Positions 30,487 through 38,800 of a stretch of 51,410 nucleotides of DNA are shown piece by piece. The first letter of the stretch is position 1. Each line of letters starts with the position of its first letter. The notes under the pieces were generated by a model, which was not told the DNA's origin, ran no database searches, and worked only from the letters and a program-made list of their open reading frames with translations. A program made the position numbers and the translations under genes. The stretch covers positions 1 through 51,410 of IMG/VR virus record IMGVR_UViG_3300031857_000280, one strand, 5' to 3'. This DNA is from a virus.

Positions 30487-31401
30487 ATGAACATCATCCC
30501 ATTTGACCAATCCGGCAAACTGCCCGCGTTCCTCAAGTCTTTCGACATCGCAGCGCTCAACGCTGACCTGACCTCCCACGCTGGTGGCGGCTTCCCCGTC
30601 ATCTCCATCAAGGGCAAAGTTTTTGCCGTGGTGCGCGATGGCGAACGCGTCGTTCTGCCCAACCCCAAGGACCCAGAAAGCCCCGCAACCAGCATCGACG
30701 TGGTCTTGCTCAAGGCCAACAAGGGCACCAGCAAGGTGTTCTATCTCAAGGGCTACGACCCCAAGGACAGCGAAGGCGCCAAGCCTGACTGCTACTCTGC
30801 TGACGGCATTGCCCCAGCAGCCGATGCCCAGAACCCCCAGGCCAAGAAGTGCGCTACCTGCGCTCACAACCAGTGGGGCTCCCGCGTGACCGAGAAGGGT
30901 GCGACTAAGGGTAAGGCTTGCTCCGACACCGTGCGCATGGCCGTGGCTGCTGCTGGACAGGTCAATGACCCTATGCTGTTGCGTGTGCCCCCAGCGTCCA
31001 TCAAGGCCTTGGGTGAGTACGGCCAGATGTTGGCCAAGCGCGGCGTTGGCTACTCCATGGTGGTCACCAAGGTTGCCTTCGACCAAGAAGCTGAGTCCCC
31101 CAAGTTGACCTTCAAGCCCGTGGGTTTCTTGGACGACGCCGGCTTTGCCGAAGTGCAGGAAATGGTGTCCTCGGACTTGGTCCAGAACATCTTGGGCGCC
31201 AGCGCCATGGCAACCGAGTTCCAAGCTCCGGCCGCGCAAGCCCCCGAAGAAGCCCCAGCCCCGGTTGCAAAGCCAGCGGCCAAGGCCAAGCCTACTCCAG
31301 TGAAAGAAGACGCCCCAGCCCCTGTGGCCAAGGCTGCTCCAGCTGAAGTTGTGGAAGACGCCATCGACTTTGACCTCGGCGGCATCAGCTTCGACGACTG
31401 A
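30487..31401 (+). CDS. Probable single-stranded DNA-binding protein
   Basis: A 304-residue protein. The N-terminal half looks like an OB-type beta domain with an inserted Cys cluster ('KKCATCAHNQWGSR' plus a later Cys in 'GKACSDTV'), possibly zinc-binding as in T4 gp32. An Ala/Pro/Lys linker (about 245-285) leads to an acidic tail ending 'DAIDFDLGGISFDD', the hallmark of phage and bacterial SSBs that recruit partners. It has GGAG before ATG, shares the strong promoter and is followed by a terminator. Confidence 0.7.
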   Translation: MNIIPFDQSGKLPAFLKSFDIAALNADLTSHAGGGFPVISIKGKVFAVVRDGERVVLPNPKDPESPATSIDVVLLKANKGTSKVFYLKGYDPKDSEGAKPDCYSADGIAPAADAQNPQAKKCATCAHNQWGSRVTEKGATKGKACSDTVRMAVAAAGQVNDPMLLRVPPASIKALGEYGQMLAKRGVGYSMVVTKVAFDQEAESPKLTFKPVGFLDDAGFAEVQEMVSSDLVQNILGASAMATEFQAPAAQAPEEAPAPVAKPAAKAKPTPVKEDAPAPVAKAAPAEVVEDAIDFDLGGISFDD

Positions 31402-31478
31402 TAGGTTCGGGCCGAAAGCTGCTTCTGTGCGCTGGGGGTTCCCGGCGACGCAACACAGGGTAGTGAGTAGGCCCACCC

Positions 31479-31506
31479 GCCCCCTTTACCGGGGGCATTT
31501 CTTTTT
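31479..31506 (+). terminator. Intrinsic terminator after the ssDNA-binding gene
   Basis: GCCCCC and GGGGGC (6-bp stem, loop TTTACC) are followed by ATTTCTTTTT. It lies in the 114-bp gap before the primase-helicase and would make that gene depend on read-through. The rest of the gap holds nothing I recognise. Confidence 0.8.
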
Positions 31507-31515
31507 GGAGCGGGC

Positions 31516-34506
31516 ATGGGCACCCTAGAATTCTTAAACCTGATAATGCCGCAAGCCGGTGTACGGTTCGCCGTCATCTTCCGCGAGCACTATCCACAGC
31601 CCCAACACAGGGCGTTCGACGACAACGAGTCGCTGGCGAACTTTGTGCGCGAAATCACCGAGACGGAGCCCGAGGCTTCGGTCTACCACGCATGCGCCAC
31701 CTACAAACAGCCGTTCCTCGAGTCACAGACCGAGGAAGGCAAAACCCGCAAGAAGTACCGCGTCGCAGATAACTGGCACAAGGCCCAGTCGTTCTGGGTG
31801 GACATTGACTGCGGCCAAGAGAAGTTCGACAAGGGTCAGGGCTACCTCACCAAGGCAGACGCTGCCAAGGCCATCATGGCTTTCTCGGACCGAATCAGCT
31901 GGCCACGGCCTATGCTGGTGGACTCTGGCTATGGGCTCCACGCCTACTGGCCGCTGGACCGAGCGATCAACCATACCCTGTGGGGCGACATGGCGCGCGC
32001 CCTGAAATCGGCATTGGCTTACTGCGAGGTGATCGCAGACCCCACACGTACAGCGGACTTTGCGTCCATCTTGCGCCCAGTCGGCGCGAGCAACAACAAG
32101 CACGGCACGAGCAAGACCGTGACCGCCAAGAACACCGTGACCCCGGGCGACGTGGTCGCCATGGCAACCGCGCTGAAGTCCTTCGTGGTCGCCAACCCCG
32201 TCAAACAGATCGCCGAACCCAAGCGCACCCAGGTGGCCAACCTGGATTTGAACAGCGACCTTACAGCTCACTTACAAACGTACCCCGACCTGCCGGTGGA
32301 CGCTGACCTCATGGCCAGCCAGTGCAACCAGGTCTTTTTGGTCAAGAGCACCAAGGGTGACTCCAACTACGAACAGTGGCGCGGCGTCATCGGGCTGCTC
32401 AAGTTCAGCGAGAACGGCCGTAAGCTGGCCAAAGAGTGGAGCTCGGAGCGCGGCAACACCGGCCACAGCCAAGTGGACTGGGACATACGCTACGACACCT
32501 GGGAGTCGGGCCCCACCACCTGCGACCACTTCAAGAGCTGCAACCCGTCCGGGTGTTCCAACTGCCCCATGAACGGCAAAGTCAAGACCCCGCTGGTGCT
32601 TGGCCGCTACGCCCCTGAGAGCGTGGAGACCGTGGCCGAAATCGTGGACGACAGTGGCAGCACCGTGGAAGTGGAAGTCCCGGCCAAGCTCGAGGGTTAC
32701 GAGTGGGACGCCGATCGCAACATCCTGTACCGCAGCCTCAAGAACAAGGAAGGCGTGTTGGTCACCCACCCGTTCTGCAGCCAGAACTTTTACCCCACCA
32801 CCCGAATCCGTAGCGAAGACGGCACGTACCGCATCGGCATCCGCATCCACATGCCCAACAAGAAGGTGCGTGACATTGAAATGTCCTCCGAAGCCATGGC
32901 CAGCCAGACCGATATGCTGCGCGCCTTGGCCAAGTACGAGCTGTTTCAGACGAACCACAAAGACGCAGGCATCCACATGGCAGCTTACCTCCGCGACCAA
33001 CTCCAGTCTCTCAAGAGCAAAGTCGAAGAAGTCAACACCATGACCACCTTCGGCTGGAAGAACGACAACACCGGCTTCCTGATTGGCGACCGCCTGTATC
33101 ACAAGGACGGCTCGACCCGCAAGGTTCTGGTCGGCGGCAGCGCGGCCAAGTTCGCAGCTTCCCTGTTCACCCCCAAGGGCACGGTCGAGGGCTACGCCGC
33201 GGCGCTGAACTTCATGTACAACCGCAAGGGCGCCGAGCACTGGCAGTACGCCGTGTGCTCTGGCTGGGGTTCCATCCTGACACCGTTCTGCGAAGAGCTG
33301 TACAAGGGCCTGCTGGTGGCGCTGTACGGCGGTGACTCGGGCAAGGGCAAGACCACGGTCTGCTACGCCTCGCTGTTCGCGTTCGGTGACGCTGAGCGCA
33401 TGACCCTCAAGTCCAAGGAAGGCTTCACGTACAACGCGCTGTGGGCGTTCCTGGGTGCGTACAACAACGTGCCGGTGCTGCTCGACGAGTTCACCAATAT
33501 GGAGCCTTCCATGTTCTCCGACGTCGCGTACGGCGTGTCCCGGGGCGAAGAGAAGGTTCGACTGACGTCCAAGGGTGGCACCGTGGGTTTTGCCGACACG
33601 GCTACATGGAGATTGGCACCGTTCGTGACGGGCAACAAGGACTTCCACGGCCTGCTGGCAGCCAGCCAAGCCAACTCCCAAGCCGAAGCCGTACGCCTGA
33701 TCCAGATCAGCGTGGACCGCTACCAGCCAGTGTCACTGCACGAGGACGCCCAGATCGAAGCCGAGATGGTGCACCAAGCTGTAGACGGCATGAAGGCCAA
33801 CGCCGGATGCGCCGGGGAAGCCTTGGTCAAGTATGTCACCACTCACCAACGGCAGGTGGCGGACAAGGTGCGCAGTGCGCTCAACGACATGGTTCAATAC
33901 ATCCCCGGTACCAAATACCGGTACTACCGCAACCACGCCGCCTGTACGCTGACCATCGCTCAGATTGCCAAGGACCTGGGAATCATCGACTTTGACATCG
34001 AGGTGCTCAAGGAGTTCTCCATCAACCTGCTGCGCAACTTGGCCGAGACTGTCAACGAGACCAACACCGTGACTGTGGAAGATGCGTTCAGCCGCATGGT
34101 GTCTTCAATGGCCAACCGCATTGTGGTCACTGGCGAGTATCGCGACCGCCGCAGCACCTCCGGTGTGGAGACTCCACGCACTCGGGTTATGGGGGAAATC
34201 GCTGGCCGCTTCGTGCTGGGCAACAACCGTGGGAAGTCCGAGTTTGCCGGCTGGCTGATGCTGGCCCAGAAGGACGTGCGCGAATGGTGCGTGACCAACC
34301 GCACCGAGTACAACGCCATGCTCGACCACTTGGAGCGCGAGGGTGCCCTACTGCGCCGGTCGGAGAAGCTGACCCTGACCCGTGGGACAGACCTGCCCAC
34401 CATCCAAGCGCGCTGCATCGTGGTGGACACCCGCAAGCTGGACAAAGAGCACTTGACCCTAGTGGTCAACCAGTCCGATAACGAAGCCATGACAGGTGCT
34501 GTATGA
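31516..34506 (+). CDS. AEP-like primase fused to a DUF927-type helicase
   Basis: A 996-residue bifunctional replication protein. Residues 1-220 look like an archaeo-eukaryotic primase-like domain: 'FWVDIDCG' (D96, D98), 'VDSGYGLHAYWPL' and 'RPVGASNNKHG' (from R187). Then a Cys-containing segment ('FKSCNPSGCSNCPMNGK') may bind zinc. From about residue 385 the DUF927-like region begins, with Walker A 'GGDSGKGKTT' (605-614, K612) and 'VPVLLDEFTNM' as Walker B. It should prime and unwind at the fork. GGAG precedes ATG. Confidence 0.85.
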   Translation: MGTLEFLNLIMPQAGVRFAVIFREHYPQPQHRAFDDNESLANFVREITETEPEASVYHACATYKQPFLESQTEEGKTRKKYRVADNWHKAQSFWVDIDCGQEKFDKGQGYLTKADAAKAIMAFSDRISWPRPMLVDSGYGLHAYWPLDRAINHTLWGDMARALKSALAYCEVIADPTRTADFASILRPVGASNNKHGTSKTVTAKNTVTPGDVVAMATALKSFVVANPVKQIAEPKRTQVANLDLNSDLTAHLQTYPDLPVDADLMASQCNQVFLVKSTKGDSNYEQWRGVIGLLKFSENGRKLAKEWSSERGNTGHSQVDWDIRYDTWESGPTTCDHFKSCNPSGCSNCPMNGKVKTPLVLGRYAPESVETVAEIVDDSGSTVEVEVPAKLEGYEWDADRNILYRSLKNKEGVLVTHPFCSQNFYPTTRIRSEDGTYRIGIRIHMPNKKVRDIEMSSEAMASQTDMLRALAKYELFQTNHKDAGIHMAAYLRDQLQSLKSKVEEVNTMTTFGWKNDNTGFLIGDRLYHKDGSTRKVLVGGSAAKFAASLFTPKGTVEGYAAALNFMYNRKGAEHWQYAVCSGWGSILTPFCEELYKGLLVALYGGDSGKGKTTVCYASLFAFGDAERMTLKSKEGFTYNALWAFLGAYNNVPVLLDEFTNMEPSMFSDVAYGVSRGEEKVRLTSKGGTVGFADTATWRLAPFVTGNKDFHGLLAASQANSQAEAVRLIQISVDRYQPVSLHEDAQIEAEMVHQAVDGMKANAGCAGEALVKYVTTHQRQVADKVRSALNDMVQYIPGTKYRYYRNHAACTLTIAQIAKDLGIIDFDIEVLKEFSINLLRNLAETVNETNTVTVEDAFSRMVSSMANRIVVTGEYRDRRSTSGVETPRTRVMGEIAGRFVLGNNRGKSEFAGWLMLAQKDVREWCVTNRTEYNAMLDHLEREGALLRRSEKLTLTRGTDLPTIQARCIVVDTRKLDKEHLTLVVNQSDNEAMTGAV

Positions 34507-34548
34507 TGACACTGCTATTTGCCATGATAGCTCCTTGTGATGTTGCAG

Positions 34549-34573
34549 CCCGGGCTTCGGCCCGGGTCTTTTT
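34549..34573 (+). terminator. Intrinsic terminator with TTCG tetraloop
   Basis: CCCGGGC-TTCG-GCCCGGG is a perfect 7-bp stem closed by the very stable UUCG loop, followed by TCTTTTT. It ends the primase-helicase transcript 42 bases after its stop. Confidence 0.9.
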
Positions 34574-34585
34574 CGGAGGCGCAGC

Positions 34586-34777
34586 ATGAAACTCATACTG
34601 GACGCAAAGGGTTTGGCAGAAGCGCTGAGCATGCCCGTGGGCACAGTTCGCCAATACGCCAACAAGCAACCCCACAAACTGCCCCCACAAATGGAAACGC
34701 CCACCAGAAAGCTCCAGTGGGCGGTCAAGGACGTGGAAGCCTGGGTCGAAGCCCAGAGGCAAACACAGTCGGCTTGA
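34586..34777 (+). CDS. AlpA/MerR-like helix-turn-helix protein
   Basis: A 63-residue protein. 'MKLILDAKGLAEALSMPVGT' followed by 'VRQYANKQ' is a MerR/excisionase-type helix-turn-helix, and 'KDVEAWVEAQR' is the typical closing helix. Strong GGAGG precedes ATG. It is last on the plus strand, after a strong terminator and ending flush against the opposing gene. It may regulate late genes or bind DNA as in excisionases; no integrase is present. Confidence 0.7.
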   Translation: MKLILDAKGLAEALSMPVGTVRQYANKQPHKLPPQMETPTRKLQWAVKDVEAWVEAQRQTQSA

Positions 34778-34921
34778 TTACTTCATTGCCGTTTTCATGC
34801 ACTTGCCCATGGCCTTGCACTTAGCAGGGTTGGGGCAGCCTTTGCATGGCTTGAACGCGGCTGTTTTACCAGCAGCTTTTGCGGGGGCCTTGGCCATCAT
34901 CACTTTTTTACCGTACATCAT
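34778..34921 (-). CDS. 47-residue Cys-rich basic protein
   Basis: A 47-residue frame with GGAG six bases before ATG. It is Lys/Ala/Met-rich, and the C-terminal 'CKGCPNPAKCKAMGKC' puts four Cys at positions 26, 29, 35 and 41, suggesting a small zinc knuckle. Its stop codon abuts the stop of the opposing plus-strand gene with no spacer. It is last of a run of tiny basic proteins after the giant ejection protein. Confidence 0.6.
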   Translation of the reverse strand: MMYGKKVMMAKAPAKAAGKTAAFKPCKGCPNPAKCKAMGKCMKTAMK

Positions 34922-34940
34922 AAGAATCTCCAGTTGGGGG

Positions 34941-35174
34941 TTAGCGGAACTTCGCGGTCTTTGCAGCTACTTTTTTGGGTTGCGCTACAAACTGTTTCCC
35001 CGCAGCTTTGCCAGCGCGTTTCGCACGCGTTGTTGCAGCATATTCAGCAGGGCTAAGACTTTTAATCGCAGACTCAGGTAGATACCTTTCGCCCGTGTCA
35101 GATGATCGTTTTCCACTTTTGGTTCTCCAGTTTTGGTTGGTCCACTCTTTGAGGGATTTCTGAGGGGCTTTCAA
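34941..35174 (-). CDS. DUF5872-like basic protein
   Basis: A 77-residue Lys-rich protein matching the DUF5872 layout: 'KEWTNQNWRTKSGKRSSDTG', 'ERYLPESAIKSLSPAEYAAT' and a C-terminal 'KQFVAQPKKVAAKTAK'. The family occurs in phages and giant viruses without known function. The start appears to be a TTG overlapping the previous stop (TTGA); no ATG fits the family's N-terminus. Confidence 0.7.
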   Translation of the reverse strand: MKAPQKSLKEWTNQNWRTKSGKRSSDTGERYLPESAIKSLSPAEYAATTRAKRAGKAAGKQFVAQPKKVAAKTAKFR

Positions 35175-35353
35175 TCTCGGTACCCCCCGCCAGCGGCCTT
35201 ATATTTCTTGGCCACCAGCTGCGCTTTGCGGGCTGACCACTGGCCAGCGGCGGTGCCTTGGGTAGCAGCGGCTTTAACCTGGCTCACGATCTTCTTGCGA
35301 AGCTCGGGCTTGGTGTAGTTGCCGGCCGCATTGACCTTGGATTTATTTGCCAT
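35171..35353 (-). CDS. Small basic phage protein (KSKVNAAGNYT type)
   Basis: A 60-residue Lys/Ala-rich protein with 'KSKVNAAGNYTKPELRKKIV' and 'GQWSARKAQLVAKKYKAAGG', a combination I associate with small uncharacterised phage proteins. I start at the ATG giving MANKSKV; an ATG four codons upstream (35365) is possible. It overlaps the previous gene and the DUF5872-like gene. It has a likely nucleic-acid-binding charge. Confidence 0.6.
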   Translation of the reverse strand: MANKSKVNAAGNYTKPELRKKIVSQVKAAATQGTAAGQWSARKAQLVAKKYKAAGGGYRD

Positions 35354-35597
35354 CATCAAACCCATTGTTGGCTATGGAAAGTCTGTCAAGCTTGCGCTCA
35401 ATACGGTCGAAGCGGTCCATGAGTTGCGCCATGTCGGCGCGGAAATCTGTGCGGGTAATGTGGTCACGGGCCACTTCTTCCCGGGTGCGGTTGAGCAAGA
35501 TGCTGATGCGTTGCAGCTCAGCAAACTTTTCCTTAAGTACAAACCCTAAGATTGCGACGATGGCCGTCAAGCCCATGTTCCAAAGCATCATTTCCAT
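35343..35597 (-). CDS. Small membrane protein with coiled coil
   Basis: An 84-residue protein. Residues 4-22 ('MLWNMGLTAIVAILGFVLKE') are a transmembrane helix, and the rest is a charged coiled coil ('FRADMAQLMDRFDRIERKLD'). This layout resembles XhlA-like or spanin-like accessory proteins. I start at the ATG at 35597; a TTG five codons earlier lies inside the upstream gene. Confidence 0.55.
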   Translation of the reverse strand: MEMMLWNMGLTAIVAILGFVLKEKFAELQRISILLNRTREEVARDHITRTDFRADMAQLMDRFDRIERKLDRLSIANNGFDDGK

Positions 35598-35599
35598 GA

Positions 35600-35860
35600 T
35601 CAGCAGTTCCAAGCTTTGAGTGAGAGGGCCTTACGGGTAGGCTTGCCCTTCTCGTCTTTCATGGGCCCCGGCATACCGCTCATACGAGCGCAGAACGACT
35701 TGCGGCGCGCTGCGTCTTTCTCGTTTTTGGGGTTAGGCGCTGGGGGCTTAAGTCCTGGCTTGCCAGGGTTGGCGGCATTATAAGACGCGCGCCCCTTGGC
35801 GTTCAAGCCGCCTTTGGGGTCCTTGCCTTCTTTACGAGTCCAAGCTGCTGTCTTAGCCAT
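35600..35860 (-). CDS. DUF6321-like small basic protein
   Basis: An 86-residue protein resembling DUF6321: opening 'KTAAWTRKEGKDPKGGLNAK', centre 'RRKSFCARMSGMPGPMKDEK' and ending 'RKALSLKAWNC'. The two Cys and strong basic charge are typical. Function is unknown. It directly follows the giant ejection protein (3-bp gap); AAAGG precedes ATG. Confidence 0.7.
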   Translation of the reverse strand: MAKTAAWTRKEGKDPKGGLNAKGRASYNAANPGKPGLKPPAPNPKNEKDAARRKSFCARMSGMPGPMKDEKGKPTRKALSLKAWNC

Positions 35861-35862
35861 GA

Positions 35863-38800
35863 TTACCTTTCGACAATGTCCTCAACCATACCGCGGCTGG
35901 CACGGGTGAATTGTACCCCGCCAGCAGTTTCCCGTTCACGTTTTGATTGCTCACGTGGGGCTTTCAGCAGGTTGGACAGTGGCTGGCGCTTCAATCCGGC
36001 ACGAACTCGGGCTTCTTGCAGCTTGTTCCAGTCGGCGCGCGCCTCGGCTGCAGCTGCGGAGTCACCCTTGCGGATGGCTTGGCTGTAGTCGTTCTTGAGG
36101 CGGCTGGTACGGTCGGTGAAGCGCTGCTCGACGTCGCGTACTCGCTGCTGTTTCTCGTACATGGCGGTAATCTGGGCTGGCGGGATGCCAAGGGCCTGGA
36201 ACAAAACCTCCATGGTGTCGAGTTCGTCTGCTGGCAGGATGACGTCGTTGTTGCGACGGGTAGCCCCGTCGGTACCCAAGCGATAGGCCTTGATCATGTC
36301 GCCCAAACCCTTTGGCAACACCAGCTCCATACCCTTGAGGTAGTCGCCGTTGGCCAGCAAACCCAGACCGTCCACACCGCGCACCACCATGCCGCCGGAC
36401 GCGCCAGCAACCAAGGTGCCCAAGCCTTCGTAGAAGCCCGAGCGGGTGGTCAGGTCGGCATTGGAGAACGGCATGATCGAGAGCATGTTGCCCGCACCAA
36501 TCTTGCCCGAAACGTCCGCGCCACCCAAAGTTGGAACACCGCGCAAGACCATGTTGGCCAAGTCGTCGTCACCGATCAGCTTGCGGATTTCGTCGGTCAG
36601 GTCGAACGCTTCATCGTCGTCACCGAACACAGCGCCCAAGGCCCAAGCGACAGCTGCGTAGCCGGGCAAGCCCATGGCACCAGCCAGCACACCGGTGTGA
36701 GCCAAGCCAAAAGCCAAGGAACGCAAAGCCGCACCGCGCTGAGCGGGGTCAGAGTAGGCTTGCTTGATCATCTTGGCGTACCAAGTCAGCTGGATAAGCT
36801 GGAACTTGCGGAACTGCAGCGCGATACGGCCAAACGAGGTATTGAACGCCCGAGGCGCGTTAAAGCGGCTGTAGTCACCATGGGTCTCGAGCAAAATGCG
36901 CTCGGCGTAGTCGATGGCTTGGTCGGCGGTTGCGCCCTTCTTGGACATGGCCAGACGGTAAGCTGCAATAGCCGTGGACAAGCGGTTGATGGCTTCGCCC
37001 TTCTGGACTGCAGCGCGCAGACCCTTGTCCACAGAGTTCCATGCGGCGCCGAAGCGGCTCTCACCGTCCACCTTGAACTCACCCAGTTCGGTGTCGATAC
37101 CGATGTCCACGCGACCGCGGTTGACCAGCTGATTGATGGCGTTCTTCACGTCCGCTGGCACCTTGGTGAAATCCAGCTGCTTCATCAGCGAAGCCGACTT
37201 CATCATGGGGGCCAGCTCGCCGTAGGCCTTGAACAGCTCTGCGTTGACCTTGGCGTAGCTGTGATCACCCGCCATGGCAGGGACCGACATCATGAACGGC
37301 TGGGTCAAGTTCTGCAGGTAGTACGCTGGGCTGGTGGCCAAGAAGTACACCGACGACATGCGGGTGAGCTTGTCCAAAACTGGCGTGTTCGGAACTTCCA
37401 GCGAGTCAGCGTAGCGGCGCACAATCTCGTTGAGCACTTCGGACTTGCGGGTGCGGTCACCAGTCTTGGCCTCTTCGCGCATGCGGTTGAGGTCTCTGGA
37501 GACCTGCTCGCTGTACTGGAGCGAAGCCAAGAAGTTGGCGTCGGCGCGACCCTGGGTGCCAAACGAGGCGATCATGTCCACTTCACCGTCCACACCGCGG
37601 CGCTTCATTTCCGACTTGCGAGCACTGCCCTCGGCCAAAGCGTCCAGGTACATCTGGTTGATGATGTTGAGCAACGGGCCGGACTCTTTCTCGCCAGCCC
37701 TGACTCGGCTGTCCACGTTGGTGCGCAGCTTGGAGAGCTGCTGCAACGCGCCTTCGTTGGAGAACAACTCGTCGGTCACCGTGTCGCGCTCGGCCAACTG
37801 GACGTCACCGAAGCCACCTTGGTCTTGGAGCTGCTGCATCAAAGTGCGGCCGGCGTTCTTGCCGTCCACGAAAGACACGTGGTAGTCGTCACCGCTGGCT
37901 TGCAGTTTCTCGAGTGCCTTGGTGTCGCCGGCGGCTTCAGCAGCCAAGTACTTGGGTGACTTGGCGATGACCACGTAGTTGCCGTTGCGCTTGATAGGCG
38001 CGTATGGACGACCCTCGGTGATGGCGAACAACGACTCGTAGCGCTTGAGCGACAGCTTCTTGGCTGTACGCAGCTCGGCTTTCTCTTTGTCGGTCTGGGC
38101 AGCGGCGATCTGGGCGTCAAACACCGACGTGGTGTTGTCGATCACAACAGACTTCTTGCGAGCCAGCATGCGGTCACCATGGTCAAACATGGCCTCGATC
38201 AGCTTTCGCGACTCTTTGGACAGCGCATTGAAGCGCGCCTTCATCTCTGGGTCAGCCTTGGGGCCGTAGCCCCACTTACCCGTGCGGGTGGAGTCAAAAA
38301 TGAACCGGTTGACGCTGCCATCACCAGTACCGCGCTCGGCCTGGGGCACGTCGGCATACAGGTCCAACACAGCCTCAATGGCACGCTCCTCTTCGCGGGT
38401 AGCAAAGTCACGAGCGGACAGCGAGCGCAGCAAGTTGTCGGCGGACTTCAGGCCGAGGCTGGTAGCGCGCTTGACCAAGTCCGAGGTGAACATCACCTTG
38501 TCGAGGAACTTGCCACCGGCGTCGCTCAAGGTGCCCGCGATAATGTTTGCTGGCTGCTGCACCTGCTTGGGCAAACGGTTGATGTTGTTCAACCTAGTGC
38601 CACGGGGTTGGGCACGGGTAGCTTGGTTTACGCCTTCAGGGGCGTTCTTGCCGAACTTCATCCCACGCACCCTTGGAGCCGGACCTGTGCGTGGCATTTC
38701 CGTAAACTCAGGTTGCGCTGGGCGGTCTGCCTTACCAAGCATCCAATCAGGAGCGAAACGCTCTAAGTTCTGACGGCCAGCAGCGTCAAGGCCGGTTACA

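Noticed and set aside
32272-33681. 469-codon minus-strand frame opposite the primase-helicase
   Set aside because: Shadow frame; the plus strand carries the Walker and primase motifs.
34586-34777. Excisionase-like HTH as evidence of a temperate phage
   Set aside because: No integrase, no attachment-site-like repeat and no repressor gene found; small HTH proteins also occur in lytic phages.
35947-37959. Long plus-strand frame (670 codons) opposite the giant protein, and another at 38923-41769
   Set aside because: Mirror frames caused by G+C-rich codon use on the minus strand; His/Val/Gln-rich composition and no domain, while the minus frame has clear domains.
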